Assembly: GCA_014529385.2 (NCBI GenBank)
Contig: CM043953.1
Span: forward strand, 90,837,842 to 90,901,841
Length of the DNA: 64,000 nucleotides
From: Adiantum capillus-veneris
Lineage: Eukaryota; Streptophyta; Polypodiopsida; Polypodiales; Pteridaceae
Direction of reading: 5' to 3'
Positions 31,487 to 42,033 of the stretch are shown here, one piece after another. Every line of letters begins with the position of its first letter. Within the stretch, counting starts at the first letter, position 1. The notes beneath the pieces were generated by a model. That model saw only the letters and a list, made by a program, of their open reading frames with translations, did not search any database and had not been told where the DNA came from. The position numbers were made by a program, and so were the translations under genes.

Positions 31487-33837
31487 GCTTGAGTTACTCG
31501 GGCAATCATGCATGTCCGAAATGTGGTCCTCGACTTGGCTTCTGCCACTCTGAGCATTTGAGGAAGACAATTTACGAGGAGCATGGTAGATTTTGTATGA
31601 AGGACATGAGCTACATGGACCAAACATATGCGAACATGACATGCATCCACTGAAAGCGAGCAATTGGAAGAAAATGTGGCTGGAGAGGGGAGATTGGATG
31701 CCACCTGGAATGAAAAGACTTTCTATTTTCCATGAACTCCCGTACTGGAGTGACCTGCTGATTAATCATTTTCTCGACCCAATGCACATCTTCAAGAATG
31801 TGGGGGAGATCATATGGAAAACCATCACTAGAGAAAGGAAGAGCAAGGCCCAAAGAGATGACCTGCACGCTGTGGGTCGAATGCCAGAGATGTGGCCTCG
31901 ACTTAAACCCAATGGAAAGTTTGTTATACCAAAAGGTCCATGGGTTCTGATTTGTGTAGAAGAGCAACAAATAAAGAAGACTATATCTTCATTCAAGACT
32001 CCCACAGGGTGCATGCGATGTTTGAAAACGGCTTTTACGAGAGATGACAATCTCAGTGGTCTTAAGTCCCACGATTGACACAAATTTTTACAGTTCATCT
32101 TACCAATTGCCATAAAGGGTTGTTTGACAGATGACATTAGAACAATCTACAAAATCAGTGAGTTGGAACACTAGATCAGTTCAAAAGAGATAAGAGAAGA
32201 CAACATTGATGCAGCACGCTTAAATGCTATTGAAGCAGTGTGCATGGTGGAGAAGTACTTTCAAGTTTCCAACAAGCATTCTTACCATCAAAATGCATGT
32301 ACTTGTACATGTGGTCGTTGAAGTTACATTTGTTGGGGTGGTCCATAGCAGGTGGATGTTCTTCTTGGAGAGATTTATGAAGACTTTAAAAGGGTTTGTT
32401 CGTCAAAGGGCTCACCCCGAGGGTAGCATGGCCGAAGGATGGCTTGTACAAGAGTCTCTTGTCCTCATCAGTGAATTTTTTGGTCTCAATGGATCCGGAG
32501 ATGCCCCAAATGTGGACTACTAAGGTCAACGTCAAGGTCACAGGGGACGAGCTGCAAGGACAAGGCATCATTACGAAGATGGACATCACAATACGAGAAA
32601 AGGTTATGATATTTTGCCTTCTCAACTCAGACATCATGCAAAAGTGGCTAGAGAGGTACGAAGGGAAAAGGCAACAACTCTTGACAGATCGCCTTCAATT
32701 CAAGTGCAACCATGCCACTAGAAACCTTCCTTTTCCAGATCATCTTCAAAAATTGCATGACTTTCCAACTGGATGGTGGTTAGATGCGACAATCTCAAAG
32801 GCAAAGAGGAATGGAGTTGATTACTGAAGAGGAAGAGGAGATATCAAAGGGTTGCGATTGGCATGGATATTTTTACAACTTCCTTTTGGAGCTCCACATG
32901 ATCACATTGCTTTAATAACTTTTAGTCTGTTTCAATTTTGTGGCTACAGTATCACAAATATGGAGCTTTGTGGTCGCATGGGAAATTCAAAGTGCAACGG
33001 ATCGACGAACAAAGGGTCACTTTCGACAATGGTGTTAGGGGAAGCTTTGTCCAAAAAAGTAGGAGTAGTGCCAAGGATGAGAACATAGAGACTAGACAAC
33101 TTAAATACTTTGGCTACATCCAAGACATCTTGAAGATTAACTTTAGAAAGTTTGATATGTTTATCATTGATGTCAAGTGGTTCAAAGTTATTACCAGCGG
33201 CCCTAATGGAACTATGCGTAAAGACAAGAGTGGATTGATTCAAGTGAACTCTAGGAGGGTGTGGACAGATGCACGGGATAAATTCGTACTTCCGTAGCAT
33301 TGTGAACAATTTGTCTTCGCACACAGTCCACTATGGACAGAAAATGATGAGAATGATCTGTCTAAACCCTGTTGGCTCTATGTCGTTCAAGTTGCTCCAC
33401 GGAGCAAGCAAGTGTGTGAAGGATTGGACGTTGACATCGAAGAGGTGATTCATGAACAAAGCGCAGGACCGACGGAAACTTTAAGTTTAGATTTTAAGGT
33501 GGATATCAGCAGTGAGCAATTATTTGAACCTAGAGATGAGGCCAGTGTCAAATACTGAAGCTGATGCGCAGAATGACGAAGAAGTAGAGTTCAATGATGA
33601 AGATGCAGAAGTACAGATTGAGATAGACATCTTTGGTGCATCAGATCTCATAGAGGATGAGAGATTAACTAATGATTTTTGCTAGGAACTCTTTTGTAAA
33701 ACTCTTTTTATTAGTCTACAATACACTTTAGATTCATTCATTTCTATTGCAGCTTCATTGATTTGTTATTTGTATTGATTAAGTGTTTCTTCTGTAAACT
33801 AACGTATTTTGTGGGTGTTATTTGTGTATGATTAGCC

Positions 33838-34600
33838 ATGGCCAATGACGATGAGCCATACTCTCGTAGTTTTAGTGTTCCTATCACTCCAGTCGGCATG
33901 TCATCTGAGCAGATGGGCTCGTTTTTGTCTCACTTCACATCGGAGCAGATCGCGATAACACAACACCTTTGGGCAGCAAGTCCCTCTAGACCTACTATGG
34001 CCGACCCTACGCCCGGGACTAGTGTGGTCCCTACACCGAGCGGCCCCACACCTCAGTCTAGTTTTCCCCCTACGCCTAGGACTTGTGTACCCTCTACACC
34101 GATGGGTGGTTCATCCTCGAGACGAGGTAGGCGTCGTTCTGGAGGCGGTGGTTGTTGTGGTATAAGCGGTTCTACCGATGCGTCCACACCACCGAGAGAG
34201 CGTCCACCACTCTCTTCAGTAGATAGTTCACCGATTGGCACACCACGTACACCTTGGGGATCACACAAGCATGATCCTATCAAGGTGTACAAGAGCAGGT
34301 ATGGGGCTGTTGTGGTGGATAGGGTCGGAAAGGCCATGCGACAGAGGATTCAACAACTCTGTACAATTCAGTTTGGTCACTCTGTGATGGAGGTTTGAGA
34401 TAACCTCAATCTTGAAAGAAAGAATTACATCGTCGAGACCATTCACAGAGAGTACAGGCCGGCAAAGGGGTACGATCCAGTCTTGAACCCCTAGATTTTG
34501 AGCGTAGCGAAGGCCACAATGTCACAACGTCGATCAAAGGCGAGAGACAGGTACAATGCTGACAGTCTCAGGACGTCGACGGGGAGGCATTACCATGAGG
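33838..34600 (+). pseudogene. Second CACTA ORF (TNPA-like position), partly open
   Basis: An open frame of 186 codons (33838-34398) starts MANDDEPYSRSFSVPITP. It is Pro/Thr/Ser-rich, then has a basic Gly/Arg run (SSRRGRRRSGGGG), then RYGAVVVDRVGKAMRQRIQQ. The same frame continues after its stop with protein-like text (NLNLERKNYIVETIHREYRP) to about 34600, interrupted by stops. In CACTA elements the ORF after TNP2 encodes a protein that binds the subterminal repeats; position suggests that role, but I cannot confirm it by motif. Confidence 0.5.
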
Positions 34601-34752
34601 GTCTTCTCACTCAATGATTGTTTACATATGTACAGTCTTGTAGTGCTTATGTTTATGGTTTATGGTTATGTTTATGGTATGGCACAGATGTTATGGTTAA
34701 GGTTTGGCAGTCAAATTAAGGTTATGGTTTTGCTATGATGGTATGGCAATCA

Positions 34753-34852
34753 TGTTATGGTTATGGTTATGGTTATGGTTATGGTTATGGTTATGGTTAT
34801 GGTTATGGTTATGGTTATGGTTATGGTTATGGTTATGGTTATGGTTATGGTT
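34753..34852. repeat. (TTATGG)n hexanucleotide array
   Basis: About 16 near-perfect units of ggttat. Looser tatggt words flank it at 34650-34930. Repetitive Leu/Trp or Tyr/Gly frames across it are artefacts. Confidence 0.97.
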
Positions 34853-35149
34853 GTGCAATGATAGTATGGCTGTTATGGTTATGGTATGACAAGCAAGTTA
34901 TGGTAATGGTTATGGTATGGCAAACGGGTTATGTTTATGGTTTTGCAGTTTTCGGCTCATGTTTTAATAATGGTAATAAAATCTTTATGTTGTTATGCCA
35001 TGATCAAGCTTTTGATTTTGTGGTTATGTTATTCTTACAATTTTGCTAATACACTCGCTCTTTAGCATCAACTTGTATGCGGTGTACGGTTGCTTGTGCA
35101 CTTTTCCTTTGGGCAGAGAGGGCTGTTTTCTTTTACTACAGTACATGCA

Positions 35150-35440
35150 GCATCAGTTCCCAGTCCTCTCTACCCAAAAAATATTTACAGATTTGATCGT
35201 AGATACAGAGTACGATACACGTGCCGGTATACACTTCGGAACAAGCGTCAGAATATCCTTGACAATTTTCGGTGATTATTTCATAGCTTATTCCGAAGCT
35301 CATTTCATAGTTTATTCTGACGCATAGTATACCGATACTTATACCGACGTCTTTTCCGAGACTTATTTCAGTGCTTTTTAGTTTTAAAACTAACTTTATT
35401 TCGTCGGTATTTGTGTCGATTTCTGTGCGCCGTGTTATCG
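35150..35440 (-). repeat. Subterminal region of the CACTA element, 3' side
   Basis: Repeated short words (tattccgaagctcattt, tattctgacgcat, ccgatacttataccgacgtc, tcgtcggtatttgtgtcg) that include the reverse complement of gacgtcggtata found just inside the 5' end. They are candidate transposase-binding repeats. A terminal ...TAGTG end was looked for and not found. Confidence 0.6.
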
Positions 35441-35595
35441 TGTTTCTTTCACTAAAGCTCATACAAACGTAAGAAAGGGGGTTAGCATAACATTATATTA
35501 GTCATAAATAGGGGGTTTCTAAGACTCTCCACTCACATCTAGTGGCATGCCTTTTTCTAAAAACAATGTATCCCTCGGGTCTATGGATCAAACAC

Positions 35596-35656
35596 TTGCA
35601 TTTCTTTAAACTTTTCACTCCTTCAAGCCCCAAGGAATTACCCAAGATACCCCTAA
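35596..35656. other. Paralogous empty site for MITE copy 1
   Basis: The text tttctttaaacttttcactc followed by cttcaagcccc and aattacccaagataccc equals the two flanks of MITE copy 1 (minus strand, 18592-18612 and 18331-18367) joined without the element and with one target copy. It shows both loci derive from one repeat, and that the 216-bp insert boundaries are right. Confidence 0.8.
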
Positions 35657-35719
35657 AAACAAATGAAAAAAAGATTGATTACCCAAGATACCCCTAAAAA
35701 CAAATGAAAAAAAGATTGA
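35638..35719. repeat. 41-bp tandem duplication
   Basis: ttacccaagatacccctaaa with a following aacaaatgaaaaaaagattg occurs twice, head to tail, without visible change. Confidence 0.95.
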
Positions 35720-36212
35720 GGAGACATACTAGTGCTTGTAATTGCTAAACTATCACCACAAGAGTAATCATGACTATTTCCACAGGTGCAAGTTTTTGGC
35801 TTGTTATCATCCTTTGTCTTTTTACAACCATCTATGCTACTATGGACTTCCTTTCTTAGCGGAGAGTAGATAAAGATCATATTTTAGGTTTGCTTATCTC
35901 TTAAGTTTGATTTTTTTTGGAGCCTTCTTGCTATTACATGTATTGGGTGGTTATCTTCCCTAATCTATAAATGATTGGGAAAAGATGTGATTTCAAAATA
36001 TTAGTAGTCACAGACTTGTTATAATGATGAGTCACACTACAGAGAGTTGCATGTGTCTCTCCTCTAAGAACTCGTATTTCCTTAAGAAGGATTAAGTTTA
36101 TTCTCGTAACTCCTTCTACCCATGAAATTTAGGTATCCACATCCTAGACACATGTTCATTTGTTAGGCCTTCTTTCCTTATGCCAATTCAACCTTAGTAT
36201 ATGTATCTAGAG

Positions 36213-36428
36213 CAATGTCAGAAAAAAACCAAGGTTCAATGTATTTTAATCGACTAAAACTGTAAGATCCCGGTTATATTTTGAGCTTTGCCTTTAAGAA
36301 AAGAAAGAAATGTACACAAGTTTCAATGTAATTACCGGTAAAAACTTCAAATTTTGACCTAAAAATCGAGAGAATTTTATGTTTGCCCTTATTTTCACCG
36401 GTTAGGAAAAATTATTTTTTTGGCCCTG
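36213..36428 (+). mobile_element. hAT-type MITE, copy 3 (216 bp)
   Basis: Starts CAATGTCAGAAAAAAACC and ends TTTTTTTGGCCCTG, flanked by a perfect 8-bp duplication atctagag at 36205-36212 and 36429-36436. Similar to copies at 18369-18584 and 25846-26056 along its length. It is the best-preserved evidence for the family's hAT-type duplication. Confidence 0.9.
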
Positions 36429-36436
36429 ATCTAGAG

Positions 36437-36865
36437 TATATATAAAGGTACACTATCTGCACAGACATAATGACTACTTTATTGTGAGCTTTTAGCTCAT
36501 AATTGTGATCAGTAGCCTAAAAATCATGACCAACTACTAGAATATTGCAAGAGGAGAAGTGCTTCAAATAATCATTTATAAAATAGACATTGGGTAAATC
36601 ATGAAGTCTTCAAGTGATCAATTTTGATTTTAAAGGTTTTAAATCGTGTATTTTATGACATTATCTCAATAATGCAATATCAATATAGGAGATTGAGCTA
36701 TGAAAATTTGAATTTTCTCAAATTGACTAGTAAAATTTGACATTCCTTAAATGCTAAATTTGGTCATACAAATAAATAAAATAGAACGTTCTTAAATTGG
36801 CTTCTTCCTCTTACACGTGAAAGAGAGGGAGAGAGGGAGAGAAGCCTACATTGAGTGTGAACCGG
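36437..36865. other. 3' flank of the germin-like gene
   Basis: AT-rich and without a gene. A (gagagg)-like purine patch lies at 36821-36842. On the minus strand, aataaa-like words suited to polyadenylation lie at about 36770-36790 (ttatttatttgt as read in reverse complement), 80-100 bases after the stop codon. Confidence 0.4.
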
Positions 36866-37480
36866 CTAGGACTTGACAAAGGGAGCTTGGAGCTCAGAAA
36901 GGACGTCGGCGTCGATGTTGAAAGCCTGAGTGAGGACGGGGGATGGGATGCCGGAGCCAAAGAGGGTGGAGGCCAGGGAAACAGTGCCGGGGCTGGAGCT
37001 GCTGAAGGAGGAGAAGGCAAAGGTGACAGAGGAGGATGGGTTGACCTGGAAGTGCACGAGGCCCTTGGGAAACACGAACAGGTCGCCCGTCTGCAGCGTC
37101 TGGTTGAAGTATTTGCCGGTCGTGTCGATGAGGCCGACCATGAGGCTACCTTTCACCACGTAGAGAAGCTCCGTGGCGCGGGGGTGAGTGTGGGGCGTGT
37201 TTTGAGAGGCTGGCTGAAACTCAAGCAGAGCGGCCGACACGCCCAGTCCGCCCAGCGCCGGAAAGGTTTCCGCCGGCGCCTTCAGCGCCTTGAACGTGCC
37301 CGGCGCCGCCTTTGGACCCGCCCTAAACCCCGTAAACGCGAAAAAGGCGGCGCTGGCATTCACCCCCTCCGGTAGGAAGTAGTCCTGCGTCAGCTCCGGG
37401 TCGCTCGCCCTGCTCCCCTGCAGTAGCGCCATCGCCGCCACCACCAATACCACCATCATCGCGACCCCTTTCGCCGCCAT
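36866..37480 (-). CDS. Germin-like protein (cupin), secreted
   Basis: A 204-residue intronless frame. Residues 1-25 form a signal peptide (MAAKGVAMMVVLVVAAMALL, then a cleavage-like GSRAS-DP). The mature N-terminus DPELTQDYF matches the germin DP--LQDFC start. Cupin motif 1 is HTHPRATELLYVVKG (H97, H99, E104), and motif 2 is GDLFVFPKGLVHFQVN (H143). The four metal ligands of germins (three His, one Glu) are all present, so a Mn-binding fold with oxalate oxidase or superoxide dismutase-type chemistry is possible; activity cannot be read from sequence. N-glycosylation sequons are NAS at 41 and NQT at 126. The two Cys that form the N-terminal disulfide in typical germins are missing (Tyr34 and Phe35 stand where FC is usual). 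The gene is clearly GC-richer than its surroundings. It acts in the apoplast or cell wall if like its family. The reverse-strand open frame of 174 codons is a shadow. Confidence 0.93.
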   Translation of the reverse strand: MAAKGVAMMVVLVVAAMALLQGSRASDPELTQDYFLPEGVNASAAFFAFTGFRAGPKAAPGTFKALKAPAETFPALGGLGVSAALLEFQPASQNTPHTHPRATELLYVVKGSLMVGLIDTTGKYFNQTLQTGDLFVFPKGLVHFQVNPSSSVTFAFSSFSSSSPGTVSLASTLFGSGIPSPVLTQAFNIDADVLSELQAPFVKS

Positions 37481-37602
37481 AATCGTTGGCTGATCTTCTT
37501 TTTACTGCTCCTCCACAGACTCTGCTAGTGGTAGGGATTCAGAGCACGCAAGCAGTTGAGTAGCAGGCGACTAGCTGGGCTGGGTGATAGTGCACAAGCC
37601 CC

Positions 37603-37610
37603 TTATATAT
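37603..37610 (-). promoter_or_regulatory. TATA box of the germin-like gene
   Basis: On the minus strand the sequence reads ATATATAAGG, about 125 bases before the ATG at 37480. A start site some 30 bases downstream would give a 5' untranslated region of roughly 90-100 bases, a normal plant arrangement. Confidence 0.7.
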
Positions 37611-38062
37611 TGACTAGCAAGGCTGTATGACGAACCAGCCCGTAGTGCAGCTGCCTCGACAATATCTCCAAGCCGTCCATGCCGTCCTCTTTATTATCCT
37701 TTAGCCTTGAGGGCGTCTTTGTTAATGGAATTATAGGACCGTAGCATATCACGGCGGACCGCAATGTGTCTCAACCTCAAAATTCATTCATGCCGGTTAG
37801 GAGCAAGATAAAAAGGAACTCATCCGCTTGAAGGTGTGCGTGTGTGAGGAGTGAGTGTGAGAGAGAGAAATACCTCGGGTTAAATTTCGAGTGCTAGTGC
37901 CCTACGTGGCACAAGCGAACGCTCTCGATTTCAAAAACCTATACAACAGTTGTGGCAACAGTGCTCGAAATTTATCATCGCTTGAGAGAGATAAAGACTT
38001 AACATTAAATGTAGAAAGCTCACTAACAAGTGCACTCACGTGATCAAATCTTCCAAGAGCTG

Positions 38063-38121
<59 letters not shown>

Positions 38122-38790
38122 CCCCCCCCACCCAACAAGCCAAACCCCTTCATTCCTTTTTCCTTGCTTCGATGGCGGTGCAATATCATTTTTTATTTCG
38201 CTCTGTATTTCTTTTTCAAAATGGGTAACACCTACTAGCTTAAATATGAATACTTTTAAGACCTATTTTATTACATTATTAGTTACTGTTAGTCACATTT
38301 GTGCACTTTTATACTACAAGTAAGTCAACCGTACCACAGAAGGTTATGAGACGAGATTTCTAGGGAGGGAGACACTATTCTCTCTTACTAAACTAATGGC
38401 AAAATGATACACCCTCCTTGTCGCATGCGAGGGGATTTTAGTATTTAGGCTTTGAGTGGTGGAAGCAAGATTCCAAAGAGATTGGAAAAAAAGTTAAGAT
38501 AATTACTAATGTTTGGCATCAAAATCCATGCTCTTCATCTAGTAGAGACGTCCCCTTCTGTTGTATAATGCTCTTGTGGAAATGCATACCAAGTACGCAT
38601 AAGAGTGGAGAAAACTTGATCTTCTGCTTCTTGGTTTCGCTTGTGCCAGCCTTCGGTGTCCCTAAACCAACCTGTGTTGGTGTTCACTTGCCTGTTGTGA
38701 CAACTACGAGATCTATTTTTGCTATATTTGTTTCCTGCTGAGTCTCTGAATCCTTTCTAGTAGTTCCACTGATCCCTGCCATGATCCCTG
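37611..38790. other. Intergenic, upstream of the germin-like gene
   Basis: Contains the (CT)n tract at 38065-38119 followed by a C run to 38129. No gene is supported; short frames across the (CT)n tract are artefacts. Confidence 0.5.
38065..38129. repeat. (CT)n microsatellite with C run
   Basis: About 27 ct units followed by about ten C. Confidence 0.97.
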
Positions 38791-39480
38791 CTACAATTTT
38801 TCACATTGGGGTTTGGGTAAAATGCAGGTTGCCCAATACATAAACTGCCAAGCATACCACCCTTTGAATACATTCTGGTTTTGAGTCTTCACCTTTGTTG
38901 TTTGTTGAACAGAACTGCCCTGAAGGAAGCTTGCCAAATTGATTTTGGCCTTAAGGTCCTTTAGCCACTTCAACAGCATTCTAAATAACTTTTCAGCTAT
39001 AAAGGTTGAGTTGTTTTTCAAGCTAATGTCCTCATCAAAAAACTTGTACACTAGCCCGCATTTTAGAGCCGATAGTGAACTCCTTGGGCTCCCTTCTTTC
39101 GTTTCTTGAGGGCTTCAACATCCTCATTTAGAAACTTGCTGACTTCATCTGAGGTGCATGCTTTAGCCTTTCCATGGTAGGGCATTCTGAGAATATGCCC
39201 TAGTGCTACTGCTGTGATCTGAATTTCTCTGCCATTAATCTCATCAGAGCTTTGGTCTGGGTCAAATGTCTCTATGATACTTCCCTATGATGGCATTAAA
39301 ATCCATCCTGGTGGCTTCAAGGACCACCTCCAAATCCCACAGCTTAAGAAGTTCTCTTTCAGTTTGATGAAAGACATATTTGCCAATCTTTGTATGGGGC
39401 GCCGATTCTTTTGACTGTGTCAGTTCCGCATGTTCTCCAATGAACTGCTTGGTCGCATCCACACTCTCTTGGATCTATTA
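38791..39480 (-). pseudogene. Unrecognised coding relic, minus strand
   Basis: Minus-strand frames at 39462-39262 (ELLKLWDLEVVLEATRMDFN) and 39051-38791 (EKLFRMLLKWLKDLKAKINL) have protein-like text. Between them a third frame reads KACTSDEVSKFLNEDVEALK. They are in line on one strand but separated by stops or shifts. Family unknown. They lie on the 3' side of gypsy element 2 and could be part of the element it inserted into. Confidence 0.35.
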
Positions 39481-39763
39481 GCCATGGAATTGTCTTCTGT
39501 GTAGTCTTGCGAGGACAAAGAAGCTAGTGCGGTGGTTGTAAATGAAAAGCCTCAAAATTTTGGGGTGTCAGGTTTATGGTGAAAAGGTGTGGTAGCAGAT
39601 GGTGAAGAGTGTGAGGGTGTGGAACTTGCTGTGTGTGTTGTACATGTTTGATTAATCATTACTTATAACCGTATGGTTGTTTGACTTTATTGGTGTTGAT
39701 TGTGTTTGATTCACAATCATACTGAAATTATTATCAAGCCTAATGAATGTCTGACACATTTCT

Positions 39764-40437
39764 TGTTGGGAGAAGAGGGGGAGACCGACCGCTTAAAATA
39801 TTCAACACAAGCTTTCAAGTAATCACCATCAACCTGTCCACCTCTTCTTCCAATTTCAAAGCACACACATTTACCTAAACTACGACACACACACACACAC
39901 ACACACAGTAAACATAGAATTGACATAGACATGCTTGTAAGAGATGTGTAAGAGATGGAGACTAGATTAGAGAGTACACAGCAAATAACCATAGCTTAAG
40001 AGAGTAGAGAAGAGAATCTACAAGAGAAAGGCCTAAATCTAGCCCCAAACTCCATGGCACCTCTCTTGTGGAGTTGGTATTTAATATATTATTTTGAGCT
40101 TAAGGTGCCAAAAATTGAGGCCCCTCTTTTTACAACCACTTTACTTTTGCAAATGAGTGAAGCTCATTAGTTTTTGCATGACCCCTAAGGGGAGTTCCCA
40201 CTACAACTATTAACAGAGCCATAGTGGCTTATTGCAATGATGTTCTAAGATACTGTGCAAATATAAAATGGCCAAGAGTAATTGCCGTCGCCTCTTCATC
40301 AACTCCCCGCATTCCACTCTACAAAACCATCATCAACTCAATTAGTAAAATAAATAGACAGCACATAATTAACCATTACGCCAGCTATCCCAATTGCAGC
40401 TAACCACTACAACATGAGGGTGCCCAGTCTCCTAACA
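39764..40437 (-). repeat. 3' LTR of gypsy element 2 (674 bp)
   Basis: Matches 46360-47008 along its full length, with scattered substitutions, a longer (ac)n run near 39885-39907, and extra sequence near 39995-40050. The length difference (674 against 649) and substitutions show a much older insertion than the copia element. Confidence 0.95.
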
Positions 40438-40449
40438 TCCCTCCCACCA
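40438..40449 (-). other. Polypurine tract of gypsy element 2
   Basis: On the minus strand GGTGGGAGGGA ends right at the 3' LTR. Confidence 0.8.
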
Positions 40450-40485
40450 GGGATAGCAATTGTCCTTAGTTGCTCAATAGAGAAG

Positions 40486-41985
40486 TCAATTGGACCGTGA
40501 GTGATGGAAAGTGTGGAGAAGGTCAGGAAAGTTGCGAAAAAACTTTTCAGGCATCCATTTGGCATCCTCTCTAGGGTGGCCCTTGAAAGTCAAAAGGTAA
40601 CGGTTATAAACCATTCCAGTGCGTGTAGTGGTGGTCTCATGGTCAACTATTTTATCAGGGATGAGTTGCTCTTCTTGGTCTACAAGTGAAGGTGGGTCTT
40701 CATAAATGTGGTGTGTAGGTAGGGGTCCTTGGAATGGGCGTAAAAGACTAATGTGAAAGGCATTGTGAATGTGCCAATGTGTAGATAGTTGTAAACAAAA
40801 AGAATCATCATTAATGACAGCTGAAATTTTGAAAGGTCCATAAAAACGAGGAGCAAGCTTAACAAAGACATTAGTATCAACGCTTTTGATCCTGCGTTTT
40901 TTGATGCGAAGTAAAACATGATCACCTTCTTTGAGTTGGTGTGCCTTGCGGTGCTTGTTAGCATGCTTGGTGTAAAGTTCTTGTGAGTGTTTAATGGCAA
41001 AATGCACACTTGCATAAATATCATGAAAGTCAGTAGTGAAATCATCAACGGCGGCGGCAGGCACAACATTAGAAAGACATGAAGCAGGAGTAGGAAGAGA
41101 GTGACCATAGACAATTTCAAATGGAGATTTACCCATGGCAGTGTGAGTGGTGTTGTTGTATGCAAATTGCAAAATATGTAGGTAATCATCCCATTTCTTA
41201 GGTTGAGAAGAAACATAAGCCTTTAACAAGTCAATAATAGTGCGGTTGGTGACTTCTGTTTGACCATTAGATTCAGGATGAAATGCAGAAGTGAAGTCAA
41301 GTGTAGTGCCAAGATTGTCAAACACAATAGTCCAAAAAGCACTACAAAATTTTGAGTCTCGATCAGAAATAATCACTTTAGGCAAACCATGATGTGGGAA
41401 AACAGTCTTAAGAAACAAAAGTGCAGCCTGATGTGTTGTGAGTGTTTTCTTACACGGAACAAAGTACGCTTGTTTAGAGAAACGATCAATAATAGTCCAT
41501 ATCATGTCATGTTTGTGTGTTGTGAGTGGGAAACCAATAACAAAATCCATTGAAATATGTTCCCAAGGTCTTTCAGGAATGGGGAGAGGGTGTAAAAGTC
41601 CCAATTTCTTACCTGTAGCTGCTTTGATTTTTTGACAAATCAGACAAGTTGAAAAATAATGTTTGACATCCATTCTCATAGTAGACCAATAGAAATCACG
41701 ACATAAATTTTGAAAAGTTGTAGCAAATCCTCTATGTCCAGCATAAGGTGGTTTGTGCAATTCTTCAATAATTAATGTACAGAAAGGTTTATTCACACAC
41801 AACTTTTGTTTGAAATAAAGGAAGTTTTCTTGAATAGTGTATTCGAGAAATGTGTGTACAGAATTATCAAGCATGTGCAACCATGTCGTTTTGAAGTCAT
41901 CATCAGGTGCATAAGTGTCAGGCATAGTGTCAAGTGAAGTTCCCGTAATGGTTGATAGATGATTAAGTGAGGGTCTTCTACTCAA
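40486..41985 (-). CDS. Integrase with chromodomain-like tail, gypsy element 2
   Basis: An open frame of 499 codons. The HHCC zinc finger is ELHKPPYAGHRG ... CLICQKI (about residues 77-121). The catalytic core has D in SMDFVIGFP, D in ISDRDSKFC and E in FHPESNGQTE (the D,D,35E triad). The SH3-like C-terminal domain shows LAPRFYGPFKISAVI and NAFHISLLRPF. Residues about 440-490 (VDHETTTTRTG, YLLTFKGHPREDAKWMPEKF) look like a chromodomain, which in chromoviruses guides integration to particular chromatin. The start Met is not a true start: SRRP belongs to the ADALSRRP tether, and the frame continues upstream to RNase H across one amber stop (42034-42036). This domain is otherwise intact. Confidence 0.9.
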   Translation of the reverse strand: MSRRPSLNHLSTITGTSLDTMPDTYAPDDDFKTTWLHMLDNSVHTFLEYTIQENFLYFKQKLCVNKPFCTLIIEELHKPPYAGHRGFATTFQNLCRDFYWSTMRMDVKHYFSTCLICQKIKAATGKKLGLLHPLPIPERPWEHISMDFVIGFPLTTHKHDMIWTIIDRFSKQAYFVPCKKTLTTHQAALLFLKTVFPHHGLPKVIISDRDSKFCSAFWTIVFDNLGTTLDFTSAFHPESNGQTEVTNRTIIDLLKAYVSSQPKKWDDYLHILQFAYNNTTHTAMGKSPFEIVYGHSLPTPASCLSNVVPAAAVDDFTTDFHDIYASVHFAIKHSQELYTKHANKHRKAHQLKEGDHVLLRIKKRRIKSVDTNVFVKLAPRFYGPFKISAVINDDSFCLQLSTHWHIHNAFHISLLRPFQGPLPTHHIYEDPPSLVDQEEQLIPDKIVDHETTTTRTGMVYNRYLLTFKGHPREDAKWMPEKFFRNFPDLLHTFHHSRSN

Positions 41986-42033
41986 AGCATCAGCTACAAC
42001 ATTTTCTTTACCAAGTTGGTATTGAATGTTGGG

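Larger units (their letters stand above)
30040..33685 (+). pseudogene. CACTA transposase (TNP2-like) with DUF4218 and DUF4216, decayed
   Basis: In order: CPCAHCKH (about 30060-30084) with HGLETEG of the transposase-associated domain; PLYNGAKI; then, after a spliceable intron at 30580-30666, the TNP2 core. The core has AKKLLTNLGLDYHKIHACSN, CILFCNEYINLEQCPNCG, HFPIIPKIKSMF, CFGLAMDGVNPF, LVNYNLPRWLAIKKGH and DIYLAPLIKELQILW. After a second intron at 31406-31486 come GLSYSGNHACPKCG and, in a shifted frame, LPYWSDLLINHFLDPMHIFK. DUF4218 (about 32070-32490) includes HVLVHVVVE and RQRAHPEGSMAEGW. DUF4216 (about 32940-33290) includes YFGYIQDILKI and GLIQVNSRRVW. An acidic tail (NDEEVEFNDEDAEVQIEID) ends near 33685. 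The enzyme would cut and paste the element by its ends. At least seven stops and several frameshifts make this copy non-functional. Confidence 0.88.
26918..35460 (+). mobile_element. CACTA (En/Spm) DNA transposon, decayed, about 8.5 kb
   Basis: The left end starts CACTACAAGAGG, the CACTA superfamily terminal motif. The body contains a TNP2-type transposase with DUF4218 and DUF4216 regions and a second downstream ORF, in the usual plant order. Near both ends there are TCGAYG/CGTCGGTAT-like words in opposite orientations (about 26950-27125 and 35200-35430), as expected of subterminal repeats. I could not find a matching 3' terminal repeat, so the right boundary is approximate and the copy is probably truncated or decayed there. 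Confidence 0.85.
35461..36204. other. Intergenic, with a 41-bp tandem duplication
   Basis: No gene is supported. Contains the duplication listed at 35638-35719 and the empty-site relative of the MITE target at 35596-35656. Confidence 0.5.

Noticed and set aside
34704-35049. Leu/Trp and Tyr/Gly repeat proteins at the (TTATGG)n array
   Set aside because: Pure translation of a hexanucleotide repeat.
36851-37375. 174-codon plus-strand frame opposite the germin-like gene
   Set aside because: High GC makes stops rare on the reverse strand; no domain, and the minus strand has a complete cupin protein.
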